Of a stretch of 64,000 nucleotides of DNA, positions 51,130 to 58,931 are shown in pieces. Every line of letters begins with the position of its first letter. The first letter of the stretch is position 1. The notes beneath the pieces were generated by a model. The model was given only the letters and a program-made list of their open reading frames with translations, made no database searches and was not told the origin of the DNA. The stretch comes from RGEC01 sp964475595 (GTDB lineage Bacteria > Bacteroidota > Bacteroidia > NS11-12g > UBA955): contig CAYYXG010000012.1 of the NCBI GenBank assembly GCA_964475595.1, forward strand, positions 1-64,000, given 5' to 3'. The position numbers were made by a program, and so were the translations under genes.

Positions 51130-51654
51130 TTATGCTTTAGTTTCGGCTACTGCCTTTACGAGACCGGCAATTTTTTGACCTGCATTGCCTTGCAGCGCGC
51201 TGATAACATTGCGGGCAGGAGATTGCAACAGACCAATAACTTCACCGATAAGTTCATTTTTGGATTTGAGTTTGATGATTTCCTCCAGTGATTTGTCACC
51301 CAGAAACACGCTGCTATCTATCCATGCGCCTTTCAATACAGGTAAGCCATCCTTGTCGCGGAAAGACTTGATGGCATTGGCAGGTGCCTTCATGTTTTCA
51401 GAAATCATAACACAGGTTGAACCTGCAAGCACTGTCTTAAGATCACCAAAATCTTTACCGCAGTTTTCCATGGCAATATTTATCAGGGTGTTCTTAGCCA
51501 TACGCATGCTTACACCACTATTAAATAATACACGACGAAAAGCATTGGTTGCATTGGCACTAAGACCGGTTGTATCGGCCAGATACACCACATCACTATT
51601 CTTGAAGGTTTCCGTTAGTTCGGCAACCACCGCTTGTTTTTGTTCTTTGTTCAT
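51130..51654 (-). CDS. rplJ: 50S ribosomal protein L10
   Basis: A 174-residue L10, anchoring the L7/L12 stalk to 23S rRNA. The N-terminal rRNA-binding half has FRRVLFNSGVSMRMAKNTLI; the C-terminal helix bears the L7/L12 sites. Only two bases separate it from rplA, so there is no space for the L10 leader that controls this operon in E. coli. Confidence 0.96.
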   Translation of the reverse strand: MNKEQKQAVVAELTETFKNSDVVYLADTTGLSANATNAFRRVLFNSGVSMRMAKNTLINIAMENCGKDFGDLKTVLAGSTCVMISENMKAPANAIKSFRDKDGLPVLKGAWIDSSVFLGDKSLEEIIKLKSKNELIGEVIGLLQSPARNVISALQGNAGQKIAGLVKAVAETKA

Positions 51655-51656
51655 AA

Positions 51657-52352
51657 TCAGATTCCTGGAATGGATTTAACATCAATACTTACACCTGGGC
51701 TCATGGTGCTGCTCATGGAGATACTTTTAAAATAAGTGCCTTTTGCAGCAGATGGCTTTAATTTATTAAGAACCTGAACCAACTCAAGTGCGTTATCGCT
51801 CAACTTGTCTGCATCAAAAGATACCTTACCCACTGAGGTATGGATAATTCCGGTTTTATCAACTTTAAAGTCAATTTTACCGGCCTTTACTTCAGTAACA
51901 GCCTTTCCTACTTCAGTAGTTACAGTGCCACTTTTCGGGTTTGGCATAAGGTTTCTGGGGCCCAGCACTTTACCCAAACGACCTAGTTTAGCCATCACAC
52001 TGGGTAATGCAATGATAATATCAATATCAGTCCAGCCAGCCGCGATTTTCTCGATGTAGTCGTCAAGACCTACGTGATCTGCACCGGCATCCTTGGCTTC
52101 CTGCTCTTTGTCAGGGGTACAGAGCACCAAAACGCGAACTGTTTTACCCAGTCCATGAGGGAGACTTGCCACGCCACGAACCATTTGGTTTGCCTGACGT
52201 GGATCAACACCCAAACGAACATCGATATCAACGGATGCGTCGAATTTGGTGGTCGTAATTTTCTTTACAATTTCGCAAGCTTCCTTCAGCGTGTAAGACT
52301 TAGTGCTATCATACCTGCTTAGTGCTTCTTTTCTTTTTTTACCAACTTTCAT
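51657..52352 (-). CDS. rplA: 50S ribosomal protein L1
   Basis: A 231-residue L1, with KTVRVLVLCTPDKEQEAKDAGA and KLGRLGKVLGPRNLMPNPKSGTV as the typical rRNA-binding stretches. L1 forms the mobile stalk near the E-site and often represses its own operon by binding the mRNA. The ATG follows rplK by 20 bases. Confidence 0.97.
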   Translation of the reverse strand: MKVGKKRKEALSRYDSTKSYTLKEACEIVKKITTTKFDASVDIDVRLGVDPRQANQMVRGVASLPHGLGKTVRVLVLCTPDKEQEAKDAGADHVGLDDYIEKIAAGWTDIDIIIALPSVMAKLGRLGKVLGPRNLMPNPKSGTVTTEVGKAVTEVKAGKIDFKVDKTGIIHTSVGKVSFDADKLSDNALELVQVLNKLKPSAAKGTYFKSISMSSTMSPGVSIDVKSIPGI

Positions 52353-52372
52353 TTTCTTGCTTCTTTAAATGA

Positions 52373-52810
52373 TTAAAAAGGCGCATCACCTGAGATGGTG
52401 ATTCCCATACTTCTGGCCGTACCCGCAACCAATTTCATGGCCGATTCCACTGTAAAACAGTTTAAATCGGGCATTTTTTCGGTAGCGATTGTTTTCACCT
52501 GATCCCAGTTCACAGAACCCACTTTTTTGCGGTTAGGTTCAGCAGAACCCTTTTGCAGTTTAGATGCTTCCAATAGCTGAACTGCCACCGGTGGGGTTTT
52601 GATAATGAAATCAAAAGATTTGTCGGCGTAAACGGTGATTACCACGGGCAATACTTTGCCCATTTTATCTTGAGTGCGCGCATTGAATTGCTTGCAAAAA
52701 TCCATGATGTTAACACCTTTGGAACCAAGAGCGGGACCAATGGGAGGAGCAGGGTTTGCCTGTCCGCCTTTCACCTGGAGTTTTACGAAGCCTGATATTT
52801 GTTTTGCCAT
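52373..52810 (-). CDS. rplK: 50S ribosomal protein L11
   Basis: A 145-residue L11: FVKLQVKGGQANPAPPIGPALGSKGVN is the N-terminal PPIGPALG block and NFDCFTVESAMKL.. leads to the C-terminal rRNA-binding domain with SMGITISG. It binds the GTPase-associated centre of 23S rRNA. It is 5 bases after nusG. Confidence 0.97.
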   Translation of the reverse strand: MAKQISGFVKLQVKGGQANPAPPIGPALGSKGVNIMDFCKQFNARTQDKMGKVLPVVITVYADKSFDFIIKTPPVAVQLLEASKLQKGSAEPNRKKVGSVNWDQVKTIATEKMPDLNCFTVESAMKLVAGTARSMGITISGDAPF

Positions 52811-52815
52811 TACTG

Positions 52816-53367
52816 TTACAATTTCTGTACTTGATTATAGTTAAGTTCGAGCGGAGTGCGGCGACCAAATATTTTCACCATCACTTTCAGCTTTTTCTTT
52901 TCGTCGTTTATTTCTTCTATCACACCATCAAAGTCATTGAAAGGACCATCAATCACTTTAACGGCTTCTCCTACCATATAATGTTCTTCCGACGAAGTTG
53001 CCGATTCACTAAGTTCATCGGCGGTTCCCAATATTCTGCCTAATTCTGCAGGTCTGAGGGCCACAGGAGTATCTTTACTTCCCAAAAAACCCACCACACC
53101 TGAGACAGATTTTATCAATGGAATAACTTCTGGATCTGAGAAATCCGCATTGATGAGTATGTACCCCGGAAATGCGTTTCTTTCCTTGGCAATTTTTTTA
53201 CCATTTTTGATTTGGTAAACCTTTTCTGTAGGAATTAAAATTTCGGGCACATAAGACTGCTTGCGGGCTCTTTCGAGCTCAACCTCGATGTTGTGTTTCA
53301 CCTTTTTTTCCTGACCGGTGATTGCACGAACAACGTACCATTTATGTTTTTCTTCAGCAGTCGTCAT
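52816..53367 (-). CDS. nusG: Transcription factor NusG
   Basis: A 183-residue NusG with the NGN domain (HKWYVVRAITGQEKKVKHNIE, FPGYILINADF) and a C-terminal KOW domain (VGEAVKVIDGPFNDFDGVIEEIN). It couples RNA polymerase pausing and termination with the first ribosome. Bacteroidota also have specialised NusG paralogues, but the linkage to secE and rplK shows this is the housekeeping copy. Confidence 0.97.
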   Translation of the reverse strand: MTTAEEKHKWYVVRAITGQEKKVKHNIEVELERARKQSYVPEILIPTEKVYQIKNGKKIAKERNAFPGYILINADFSDPEVIPLIKSVSGVVGFLGSKDTPVALRPAELGRILGTADELSESATSSEEHYMVGEAVKVIDGPFNDFDGVIEEINDEKKKLKVMVKIFGRRTPLELNYNQVQKL

Positions 53368-53369
53368 TA

Positions 53370-53564
53370 TCAGAAAAGTTTGTAAAAATTGGTGAGGGCA
53401 AGACCCAGCACCTGATCCATAGACCAGATGATGAGAGCAAAAAGTACGGAAGCTACCAAAACAATCCAGGTACTTTCCGTGAGTTCATTCCACGAGGGCC
53501 ATGACACCTTGTTTAGGAGTTCATCACGAGTTTCGCGGAAATAATTACCTATTCTTTCAAACAT
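53370..53564 (-). CDS. secE: Preprotein translocase subunit SecE
   Basis: A 64-residue single-helix SecE: an N-terminal amphipathic stretch (NYFRETRDELLNKVSWPSWNEL) and one membrane helix (WIVLVASVLFALIIWSMDQVL). It stabilises SecY in the inner membrane. It is two bases upstream of nusG and 14 bases after tRNA-Trp. Confidence 0.95.
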   Translation of the reverse strand: MFERIGNYFRETRDELLNKVSWPSWNELTESTWIVLVASVLFALIIWSMDQVLGLALTNFYKLF

Positions 53565-53578
53565 TGCGCTTCTATTAG

Positions 53579-53649
53579 CACGGGCACCAGGATTCGAACC
53601 CAGATCAAAGGTTTTGGAGACCTCTATTCTACCATTGAACTATGCCCGT
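53579..53649 (-). tRNA. tRNA-Trp (CCA)
   Basis: A 71-base tRNA with acceptor stem ACGGGCA/TGCCCGT, discriminator G, T-arm ending GGTTCGAATCC and anticodon CCA. CCA tail not encoded. It lies between tuf and secE as in many bacteria. Confidence 0.96.
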
Positions 53650-53653
53650 ATAA

Positions 53654-53675
53654 AGAGGGCGGAAAACCGCCCTCT
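53654..53675 (-). terminator. Hairpin between tuf and tRNA-Trp
   Basis: A perfect 9-bp stem AGAGGGCGG/CCGCCCTCT around a 4-base loop (TTTT in the RNA sense). Only a weak T-run follows on the minus strand, so it may be a partial terminator or an RNA-processing signal that protects the tuf mRNA end. Confidence 0.65.
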
Positions 53676-53687
53676 CTAGGTCAAAAA

Positions 53688-54872
53688 TTATTCGATGATC
53701 TCAGTAACCTGACCAGCACCTACGGTACGGCCGCCTTCACGAATCGCGAAGCGAAGACCTTTTTCCATAGCGATGGGCTGAATCAGTTCCACTGTAATTG
53801 AAATGTTATCACCGGGCATTACCATTTCGGTACCTGCAGGCAACATGATTTCACCGGTTACGTCAGTAGTACGGAAGTAGAACTGAGGACGGTACTTGTT
53901 GAAGAATGGGGTATGACGGCCACCTTCTTCTTTGCTCAGTACATAAATCTCAGCTTTGAACTTCTTGTGGGGAGAAACTGACTTAGGAGCACAGATAACC
54001 ATACCACGGCGGATATCGGTTTTTTCGATACCACGCAGCAGGATACCGGCGTTGTCACCAGCTTCACCGCGATCCAACAGTTTGCGGAACATTTCCACAC
54101 CTGTGCAGGTAGAGGTCATGTGAGCACCAAAACCGATGATATCAACTGACTCACCAATTTTGATTACACCACGCTCGATACGACCTGTAGCCACAGTACC
54201 ACGACCTGTGATAGAAAACACATCTTCTACGGGCATCAGGAAGGGCTGATCTACCAGACGGGGAGGAACGGGGATCCAGTTGTCAACTGCGTCCATGAGC
54301 TGACGGATGGTATCCACCCATTTAGCATCACCATTCAAACCACCCAGGGCAGAACCGCGGATGATAGGCGTGTTGTCAGCGTCAAATTCATAGAACTTCA
54401 ACAGGTCACGAATTTCAAGCTCAACCAGGTCAAGCAGTTCTTCGTCGTCTACCATGTCCACTTTGTTCATGAAAACTACCAAACGAGGTACACCTACCTG
54501 GCGGGCAAGCAGAATGTGTTCACGAGTCTGGGGCATTGGGCCGTCTGTAGAGGCTACCACGAGGATAGCACCATCCATCTGGGCAGCACCCGTTACCATG
54601 TTCTTAACGTAGTCAGCGTGACCTGGACAGTCAACGTGCGCATAGTGGCGGTTGCCAGTCTGGTATTCTACGTGAGCAGTGTTGATAGTGATACCGCGTT
54701 CTTTTTCTTCAGGAGCTGAATCGATAGAATCGAAAGATCTCTTTTCAGAAAGACCGGCATCAGCCAGTACGGTGGTAATTGCAGCGGTAAGAGTAGTCTT
54801 ACCATGATCGACGTGACCGATGGTACCAATGTTTACGTGAGGTTTGGAGCGGTCAAATGTTTCTTTTGCCAT
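53688..54872 (-). CDS. tuf: Elongation factor Tu
   Basis: A 394-residue EF-Tu with GHVDHGKT (residues 19-26), RGITINTAHVEY, DCPGHADYVKNM and NKVDMVDDEEL; it carries aminoacyl-tRNA to the ribosome. I chose ATG 54872, which gives the standard start AKETFDRSKPHVNIGTIG; 26 further in-frame codons upstream are read from tRNA-Thr and are not coding. It follows four tRNAs in the same transcript. Confidence 0.98.
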   Translation of the reverse strand: MAKETFDRSKPHVNIGTIGHVDHGKTTLTAAITTVLADAGLSEKRSFDSIDSAPEEKERGITINTAHVEYQTGNRHYAHVDCPGHADYVKNMVTGAAQMDGAILVVASTDGPMPQTREHILLARQVGVPRLVVFMNKVDMVDDEELLDLVELEIRDLLKFYEFDADNTPIIRGSALGGLNGDAKWVDTIRQLMDAVDNWIPVPPRLVDQPFLMPVEDVFSITGRGTVATGRIERGVIKIGESVDIIGFGAHMTSTCTGVEMFRKLLDRGEAGDNAGILLRGIEKTDIRRGMVICAPKSVSPHKKFKAEIYVLSKEEGGRHTPFFNKYRPQFYFRTTDVTGEIMLPAGTEMVMPGDNISITVELIQPIAMEKGLRFAIREGGRTVGAGQVTEIIE

Positions 54873-54905
54873 ATTATTTGTTTTTAGTTTGTCTGTTTCT
54901 GTTTC

Positions 54906-54980
<75 letters not shown>

Positions 54981-55058
54981 TTTTGGTACCTTTCGGAACC
55001 CGGGCATCTTTCGATGACCGTTTTGAAGCAAATCAGTGCCCCGGTTTGCTTCAACCGG

Positions 55059-55131
55059 AGCGGGAGACGAGGCTCGAACCCGCGACCTACAGCTTGGAAG
55101 GCTGTCGCTCTACCAACTGAGCTACTCCCGC
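55059..55131 (-). tRNA. tRNA-Gly (TCC)
   Basis: Acceptor GCGGGAG/CTCCCGC, anticodon TCC flanked by ACAGC/GCTGT, T-arm GGGTTCGAGCC. No CCA tail. 78 bases before the next tRNA. Confidence 0.95.
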
Positions 55132-55152
55132 ATAGCATTTAAAGGTGTTTAG

Positions 55153-55235
55153 TGGGGAAAGAAGGATTCGAACCTCCGAAGTCGTAAGACAGCAGATTTA
55201 CAGTCTGCCCCATTTGGCCACTCTGGTATTTCCCC
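55153..55235 (-). tRNA. tRNA-Tyr (GTA)
   Basis: An 83-base class II tRNA with acceptor GGGGAAA/TTTCCCC, a variable arm of about 14 bases and anticodon GTA in GCAGACTGTAAATCTGC. Discriminator A; CCA not encoded. Confidence 0.95.
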
Positions 55236-55259
55236 TGAGTCTTGCCGTTAAATGCTTTG

Positions 55260-55332
<73 letters not shown>

Positions 55333-55378
55333 ATGTTGAAGAACGCGGCTCATTGTACACGGGCCGTAAAAAGGACTG

Positions 55379-55408
55379 CAAAAATAGTCCTTTTTTTTGA
55401 TTTTTCAA
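55379..55408 (-). promoter_or_regulatory. Consensus promoter of the tRNA-tuf-secE-nusG-rpl-rpo unit
   Basis: On the minus strand TTG (55408-55406), exactly 19 bases, TATTTTTG (55386-55379). A-tracts fill the spacer, which would favour strong initiation, as expected for tRNA and EF-Tu. Confidence 0.75.
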
Positions 55409-55497
55409 AACCTTGTTCACACTTTTTTCATTGAGCGTATTTCCACACCCTTCTGTCAACTTTTTTAACCCACAATCCGGACATTCAAATTCATTCC

Positions 55498-55505
55498 TAA
55501 CTTTG
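55498..55505 (+). promoter_or_regulatory. TAnnTTTG promoter element for the DUF4340 gene
   Basis: TAACTTTG, 8 bases before ATG 55514. Confidence 0.5.
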
Positions 55506-55513
55506 CGCCTTGC

Positions 55514-56545
55514 ATGAAAAAGATCGGAACCCTTATTGCCATCATCGTTTTTCTCATCGTGGCTTTTTTACTCTTCAGAAGGAATATTAATCAAACACAT
55601 TCCATGGATTCCCAATCTTTTCGGTTGGAAAACCCCAATAAAATTGATAAAATCTTACTCTCCCCCAACAACACCAAACTTGATTACATACTTATATATA
55701 AGGATAATGACCGTTGGTTCGTAAAAAACAACAAACTTACAGAACCTGCCGACACCCATAGTATCAGAGAGCTGCTTTATTGGGTTTTGCGAAAAGCCCA
55801 GATTAAGTCGCCGGTTTCGGATGCTGAAAAGGAGCCCGTAACGCGCGAAATTGCACTTAATGGAGTAAAAGCCGTTTTCTATAGTGGGGGTGCTGAAGTA
55901 AATTCCTTTTATGCCGGCAACCCTACACCCAATCAGGAGGCTACCTATATGTATCATCCCGACATGGAAAGACCGTGCATAGTGGAAATTACCGGTTTCA
56001 AAGGGTACCTTACCCCCTATTTCACCCTTGACATTGATGCATGGAGATCTCCTGTTATACTGGATGTGTCCGCTGAAAAAATTCAAAAAGTGGACATTCT
56101 GTGGCCGGAAAATCGGGATCAGGGATTTAGCATAAGTCGAGAAAACAATGCCCTTGTGCTGCGAAATGCATCAGGACAGAAAGTAAATAATACCAACAAC
56201 ACCCGTCTGCTGTCATTTTTGGAAAGGTTTCAGAACATTGCCCGTGAATATGGAGAAACTGCCGGTATCAACCGCAAAAAAACTTTGCGTGACAGCGTTA
56301 TCAAGGGCGGACATTTTTTCTCCATCAACATTACCGATGTGAACGGGAAAAAACAGGGAATTAGGATGTTTCGCATGAAAACCAGCGTTGAAACCTACGC
56401 TCCTGACAGAAGGGACGGTAGTGTACCCAATTTTGAAACAGATACATACTGGGTTCAGGTGGATGGAAAACCAGAGCTCTGGGTTATACAAGGCGCCATC
56501 ATGAATAGCCGAATGAAAACGTTACAAGATATTGCACCCCAATAA
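55514..56545 (+). CDS. DUF4340 family membrane-anchored protein
   Basis: A 343-residue protein with one N-terminal membrane helix (KKIGTLIAIIVFLIVAFLLF) and a periplasmic domain of the DUF4340 type (DKILLSPNN..LDYILIYKDNDRWFV, VTREIALNG). Members are often next to ABC-type gliding or polysaccharide export genes, but no such genes are here. Function unknown. It is followed by a TerB/J-domain gene 19 bases later. Confidence 0.75.
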   Translation: MKKIGTLIAIIVFLIVAFLLFRRNINQTHSMDSQSFRLENPNKIDKILLSPNNTKLDYILIYKDNDRWFVKNNKLTEPADTHSIRELLYWVLRKAQIKSPVSDAEKEPVTREIALNGVKAVFYSGGAEVNSFYAGNPTPNQEATYMYHPDMERPCIVEITGFKGYLTPYFTLDIDAWRSPVILDVSAEKIQKVDILWPENRDQGFSISRENNALVLRNASGQKVNNTNNTRLLSFLERFQNIAREYGETAGINRKKTLRDSVIKGGHFFSINITDVNGKKQGIRMFRMKTSVETYAPDRRDGSVPNFETDTYWVQVDGKPELWVIQGAIMNSRMKTLQDIAPQ

Positions 56546-56564
56546 AAACTGCTTTTAATATTCT

Positions 56565-57299
56565 TTGAAAATTTCCATCGCCATTATCGGTGCCATCATA
56601 GGCTTAATTTCAGGTGGACCCATAGGTGCCATCGTAGGATTTTTAATTGGCATGTACATAGAGTACACTGCAAGTGAAGGGAACAAGCAGGAAACACGGG
56701 AAACATACCGCGAAGCACCACCCACGGATTTTACCCGTCATTTGCTTGTGCTGATTGCCGCTGTCATGAATGCCGACGGATCGGCTATGCGCAGTGAACT
56801 GGATCTGGTAAAACGCATGCTGGTTCGTACTTATGGAGAGCAAAGGGCATCTCACCTGCTGCTCATTCTCAGAGAATTGCTAAAGGAAAAGCAGGATGTA
56901 ACCTATGTATGCAGGCAAATACGCGGTGAAATGGCCTACAGTCAGCGACTGGAATTGTTGCATGTTTTGTTTCGTATTTCACGTGCAGATTCCGACATCA
57001 ACCCCTCAGAGCTTCAGTTGTTGCAGCACATTGCCACACAAATGGGCATTACCACTCCGGATTTTTTGTCACTGAGAGCCATGTTTGTTACCTCCCCCGA
57101 TTCGGATTACAAAATATTGGATGTGAGCCCTGATGCCGGGGAGGATGAAGTAAAAAAATCATACCGTAAAATGGCCATGCGATTCCACCCGGACCGATTA
57201 ATTGGCTTGACAGAAAATGAAAAAAAAGCCGCCGAAGCCAAATTTTTATCGGTGCAAAAAGCCTATGAAAACATAAAGAGAAAGCGGGGCTGGAATTGA
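56565..57299 (+). CDS. TerB and J-domain membrane protein (DjlA-like)
   Basis: A 244-residue protein arranged as in DjlA: an N-terminal glycine-rich membrane helix (IAIIGAIIGLISGGPIGAIVGFLIGMY), an about 110-residue TerB-like helical domain (LLVLIAAVMNADGSAMRSELDLV... ISRADSDINPSELQLL) and a C-terminal J-domain with the HPD in MAMRFHPDRLIGL and the DYKILDVSPDAGEDEVKKSY start. It likely recruits DnaK to the membrane. The start is TTG 56565, because the membrane helix begins there and no ATG precedes it. The stop TGA overlaps the TTG of the next gene (TTGA). Confidence 0.83.
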   Translation: MKISIAIIGAIIGLISGGPIGAIVGFLIGMYIEYTASEGNKQETRETYREAPPTDFTRHLLVLIAAVMNADGSAMRSELDLVKRMLVRTYGEQRASHLLLILRELLKEKQDVTYVCRQIRGEMAYSQRLELLHVLFRISRADSDINPSELQLLQHIATQMGITTPDFLSLRAMFVTSPDSDYKILDVSPDAGEDEVKKSYRKMAMRFHPDRLIGLTENEKKAAEAKFLSVQKAYENIKRKRGWN

Positions 57300-58195
57300 A
57301 AGTTCACCTCTCCCTGTTTTTCGTATCGCTATTTTATGCCATTCTTTTTTCATGGGCAGGTGAAATAATGCCAGTGCACCTTTCCGCAGAAAGTTTTGTT
57401 TGGCTGAGAATTCTTACGGCCTTTGCGCTATTTAGTGGTTGTTCACTATTTATCAGTGACAGGGCCATAGAATGGCGCACAGATTTTGTCCGATTTGCCG
57501 TATGCGCATTTTTTGGCACTGCTGCCAACATGTTCATGTTTTTTAAAGGGCTGAGTATGACCAAACCCATTAATGGTGCGGTATTAATGCTGGTAACACC
57601 GCTATTTGTGGCATTGATTGAACATGTTATACAAAAAAAGAAACCCTCGCCAGGCATGACCGCCGGGATTTTTATCGGGGCCCTGGGAGCATGGCTGCTG
57701 ATGTGGGGCAAAGGCGCACGATTTACCTCTGATACTTTGGAGGGAGATATCTGGGTATCCATGAATGCACTTTTCTATGCCATTTACCTTGTGTTAGCCA
57801 AAAAACTGGCCAACAAGTACCACGCCATCACCGTCAATAAGGTAATGTTTGGCATGGGTCTCATTTACATTGCTCCTTTGGGAGCCATACCATTATGGAA
57901 TACCGATTTTACTGCTATTCCTTCCGATATTTGGTTAAAAATCGGATATATTTTGTTTTTTACCAGTTTTTTAGTATATTTACTCAACATGTATGGCATC
58001 AAACATGCATCTGGGTCCTTGGTTGGCATTTACATATACCTGCAACCACTGCTGGCCACCGTTATTGCTGTATTGCTGGGCAGGGATGAAATCACCGCTG
58101 AGAAAGTCATGTATGCGCTTATGATTATTACCGGGGTCTGGCTGGTAAGCGGCAAATACCCATTAAAAATGAGACTGAGTATGAAGAAAGGATAA
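57296..58195 (+). CDS. EamA-family (DMT) transporter
   Basis: A 299-residue permease with about ten helices in two EamA repeats, for example ALFSGCSLFIS and PINGAVLMLVTPLFVALIEHV in the first, and GSLVGIYIYLQPLLATVIAVLLGRDEI in the second. The substrate (a metabolite or amino acid) is not predictable. The start is TTG 57296, overlapping the preceding stop in TTGA, which suggests reinitiation. The preceding gene also begins with TTG, an uncommon pair. Confidence 0.82.
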   Translation: MKVHLSLFFVSLFYAILFSWAGEIMPVHLSAESFVWLRILTAFALFSGCSLFISDRAIEWRTDFVRFAVCAFFGTAANMFMFFKGLSMTKPINGAVLMLVTPLFVALIEHVIQKKKPSPGMTAGIFIGALGAWLLMWGKGARFTSDTLEGDIWVSMNALFYAIYLVLAKKLANKYHAITVNKVMFGMGLIYIAPLGAIPLWNTDFTAIPSDIWLKIGYILFFTSFLVYLLNMYGIKHASGSLVGIYIYLQPLLATVIAVLLGRDEITAEKVMYALMIITGVWLVSGKYPLKMRLSMKKG

Positions 58196-58212
58196 TTTTA
58201 CGTTACCTTTAT

Positions 58213-58220
58213 TATATTTG
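58213..58220 (+). promoter_or_regulatory. TAnnTTTG promoter element for the 108-residue protein gene
   Basis: TATATTTG, 21 bases before ATG 58242. Confidence 0.5.
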
Positions 58221-58241
58221 CACTCCAATTCACGAATAGAC

Positions 58242-58568
58242 ATGCGCACCGCAGAAGCCAATACAATCCTGGACAAAATATTGAAGCAGGTAGAAAAAAA
58301 CGGTATTCAGCCCGATAAAATCATTCCCCTACTGCAACAGGCCCGGGAATATGCACTAAAAGAAGAAGATCCTTTACTAACTCGCGCACTGCGCCTTTGC
58401 TGGCAGCATCTGGAAGGCAACGATGGATTTGAACTTAACTATCTGGAAGACGGAGAATCTACCGAAGAAAACTTCACCTACCTGATATCACTGGCCATCA
58501 AATCGGAAAACACCTACAACCGGGATGAAATCCGTGAAATGACCAACATGCTTCAGGCCATGGCCTAA
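58242..58568 (+). CDS. Small acidic helical protein, function unknown
   Basis: A 108-residue acidic cytosolic protein (MRTAEANTILDKILKQVEKN ... EIREMTNMLQAMA), mostly helical by residue pattern. I do not recognise it. I chose ATG 58242; an in-frame TTG eight codons earlier overlaps the promoter element. Its stop and the next start overlap in TAATG, so it is translationally tied to the Cys/His-rich secreted peptide and, by position, to the TonB receptor. Confidence 0.65.
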   Translation: MRTAEANTILDKILKQVEKNGIQPDKIIPLLQQAREYALKEEDPLLTRALRLCWQHLEGNDGFELNYLEDGESTEENFTYLISLAIKSENTYNRDEIREMTNMLQAMA

Positions 58569-58876
58569 TGATATTTGGGCGTAAGCATATTGCCCTTTTC
58601 TTTCTATTCTGCACATTGATTGTGCAGACACCCCGCGCATGGTTGCATGAATGCCATGATACTGAATTTGACACATACGAACATACAGGAACTTCCTTAG
58701 AAGAAGATTGTGACATCTGCAGTCAGCCTGCCCTGCTTAGTGATGATATTGGCAACCCAGAGGCCAGCGCTTACTTCAAGTGCTGTTATTTTTCTTTTCC
58801 AAACTACCAAATTTCTCTTCCCTGTATAACAGGTGGCCTAACGAAAAACAAAGCCCCGCCTGTATTGCCCTGTTAA
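58568..58876 (+). CDS. Cys/His-rich secreted peptide, putative metal-binding
   Basis: A 102-residue protein with a signal peptide (about 1-24, HIALFFLFCTLIVQTPRAW). The mature N-terminus has His27, Cys29, His30, His39 and a CxxC (Cys48, Cys51: DCDIC), followed by further Cys residues (KCCYF, LPC). Small His/Cys-rich exported proteins of this layout are often encoded ahead of TonB-dependent metal receptors in Bacteroidota; I infer metal (zinc, copper or similar) sensing or buffering, not proven. It begins in a TAATG overlap with the upstream gene and is 55 bases from the TonB receptor. Confidence 0.65.
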   Translation: MIFGRKHIALFFLFCTLIVQTPRAWLHECHDTEFDTYEHTGTSLEEDCDICSQPALLSDDIGNPEASAYFKCCYFSFPNYQISLPCITGGLTKNKAPPVLPC

Positions 58877-58917
58877 TTCACAAACAGGGCGATGATACCT
58901 CGCCTTCGATAGGTATC
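58867..58917. promoter_or_regulatory. Three overlapping hairpins ahead of the TonB receptor gene
   Basis: Hairpin 1: GCCCTGTT (58867-58874) with AACAGGGC (58883-58890), over the peptide's stop codon. Hairpin 2: GGCGA (58888-58892) with TCGCC (58900-58904). Hairpin 3: GATACCT (58894-58900) with AGGTATC (58911-58917). 1 and 2 share bases, as do 2 and 3, so they exclude each other pairwise. Hairpin 3 could instead be a DNA operator. Confidence 0.5.
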
Positions 58918-58931
58918 CACACAGGAAAAAA

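Noticed and set aside
51655..51656. L10 leader RNA
   Set aside because: Only two bases lie between rplA and rplJ, so there is no room.
58867..58917. A known riboswitch before the TonB receptor
   Set aside because: The 55-base region is too short for a cobalamin riboswitch and has no B12-box; I list it only as an unnamed hairpin series.
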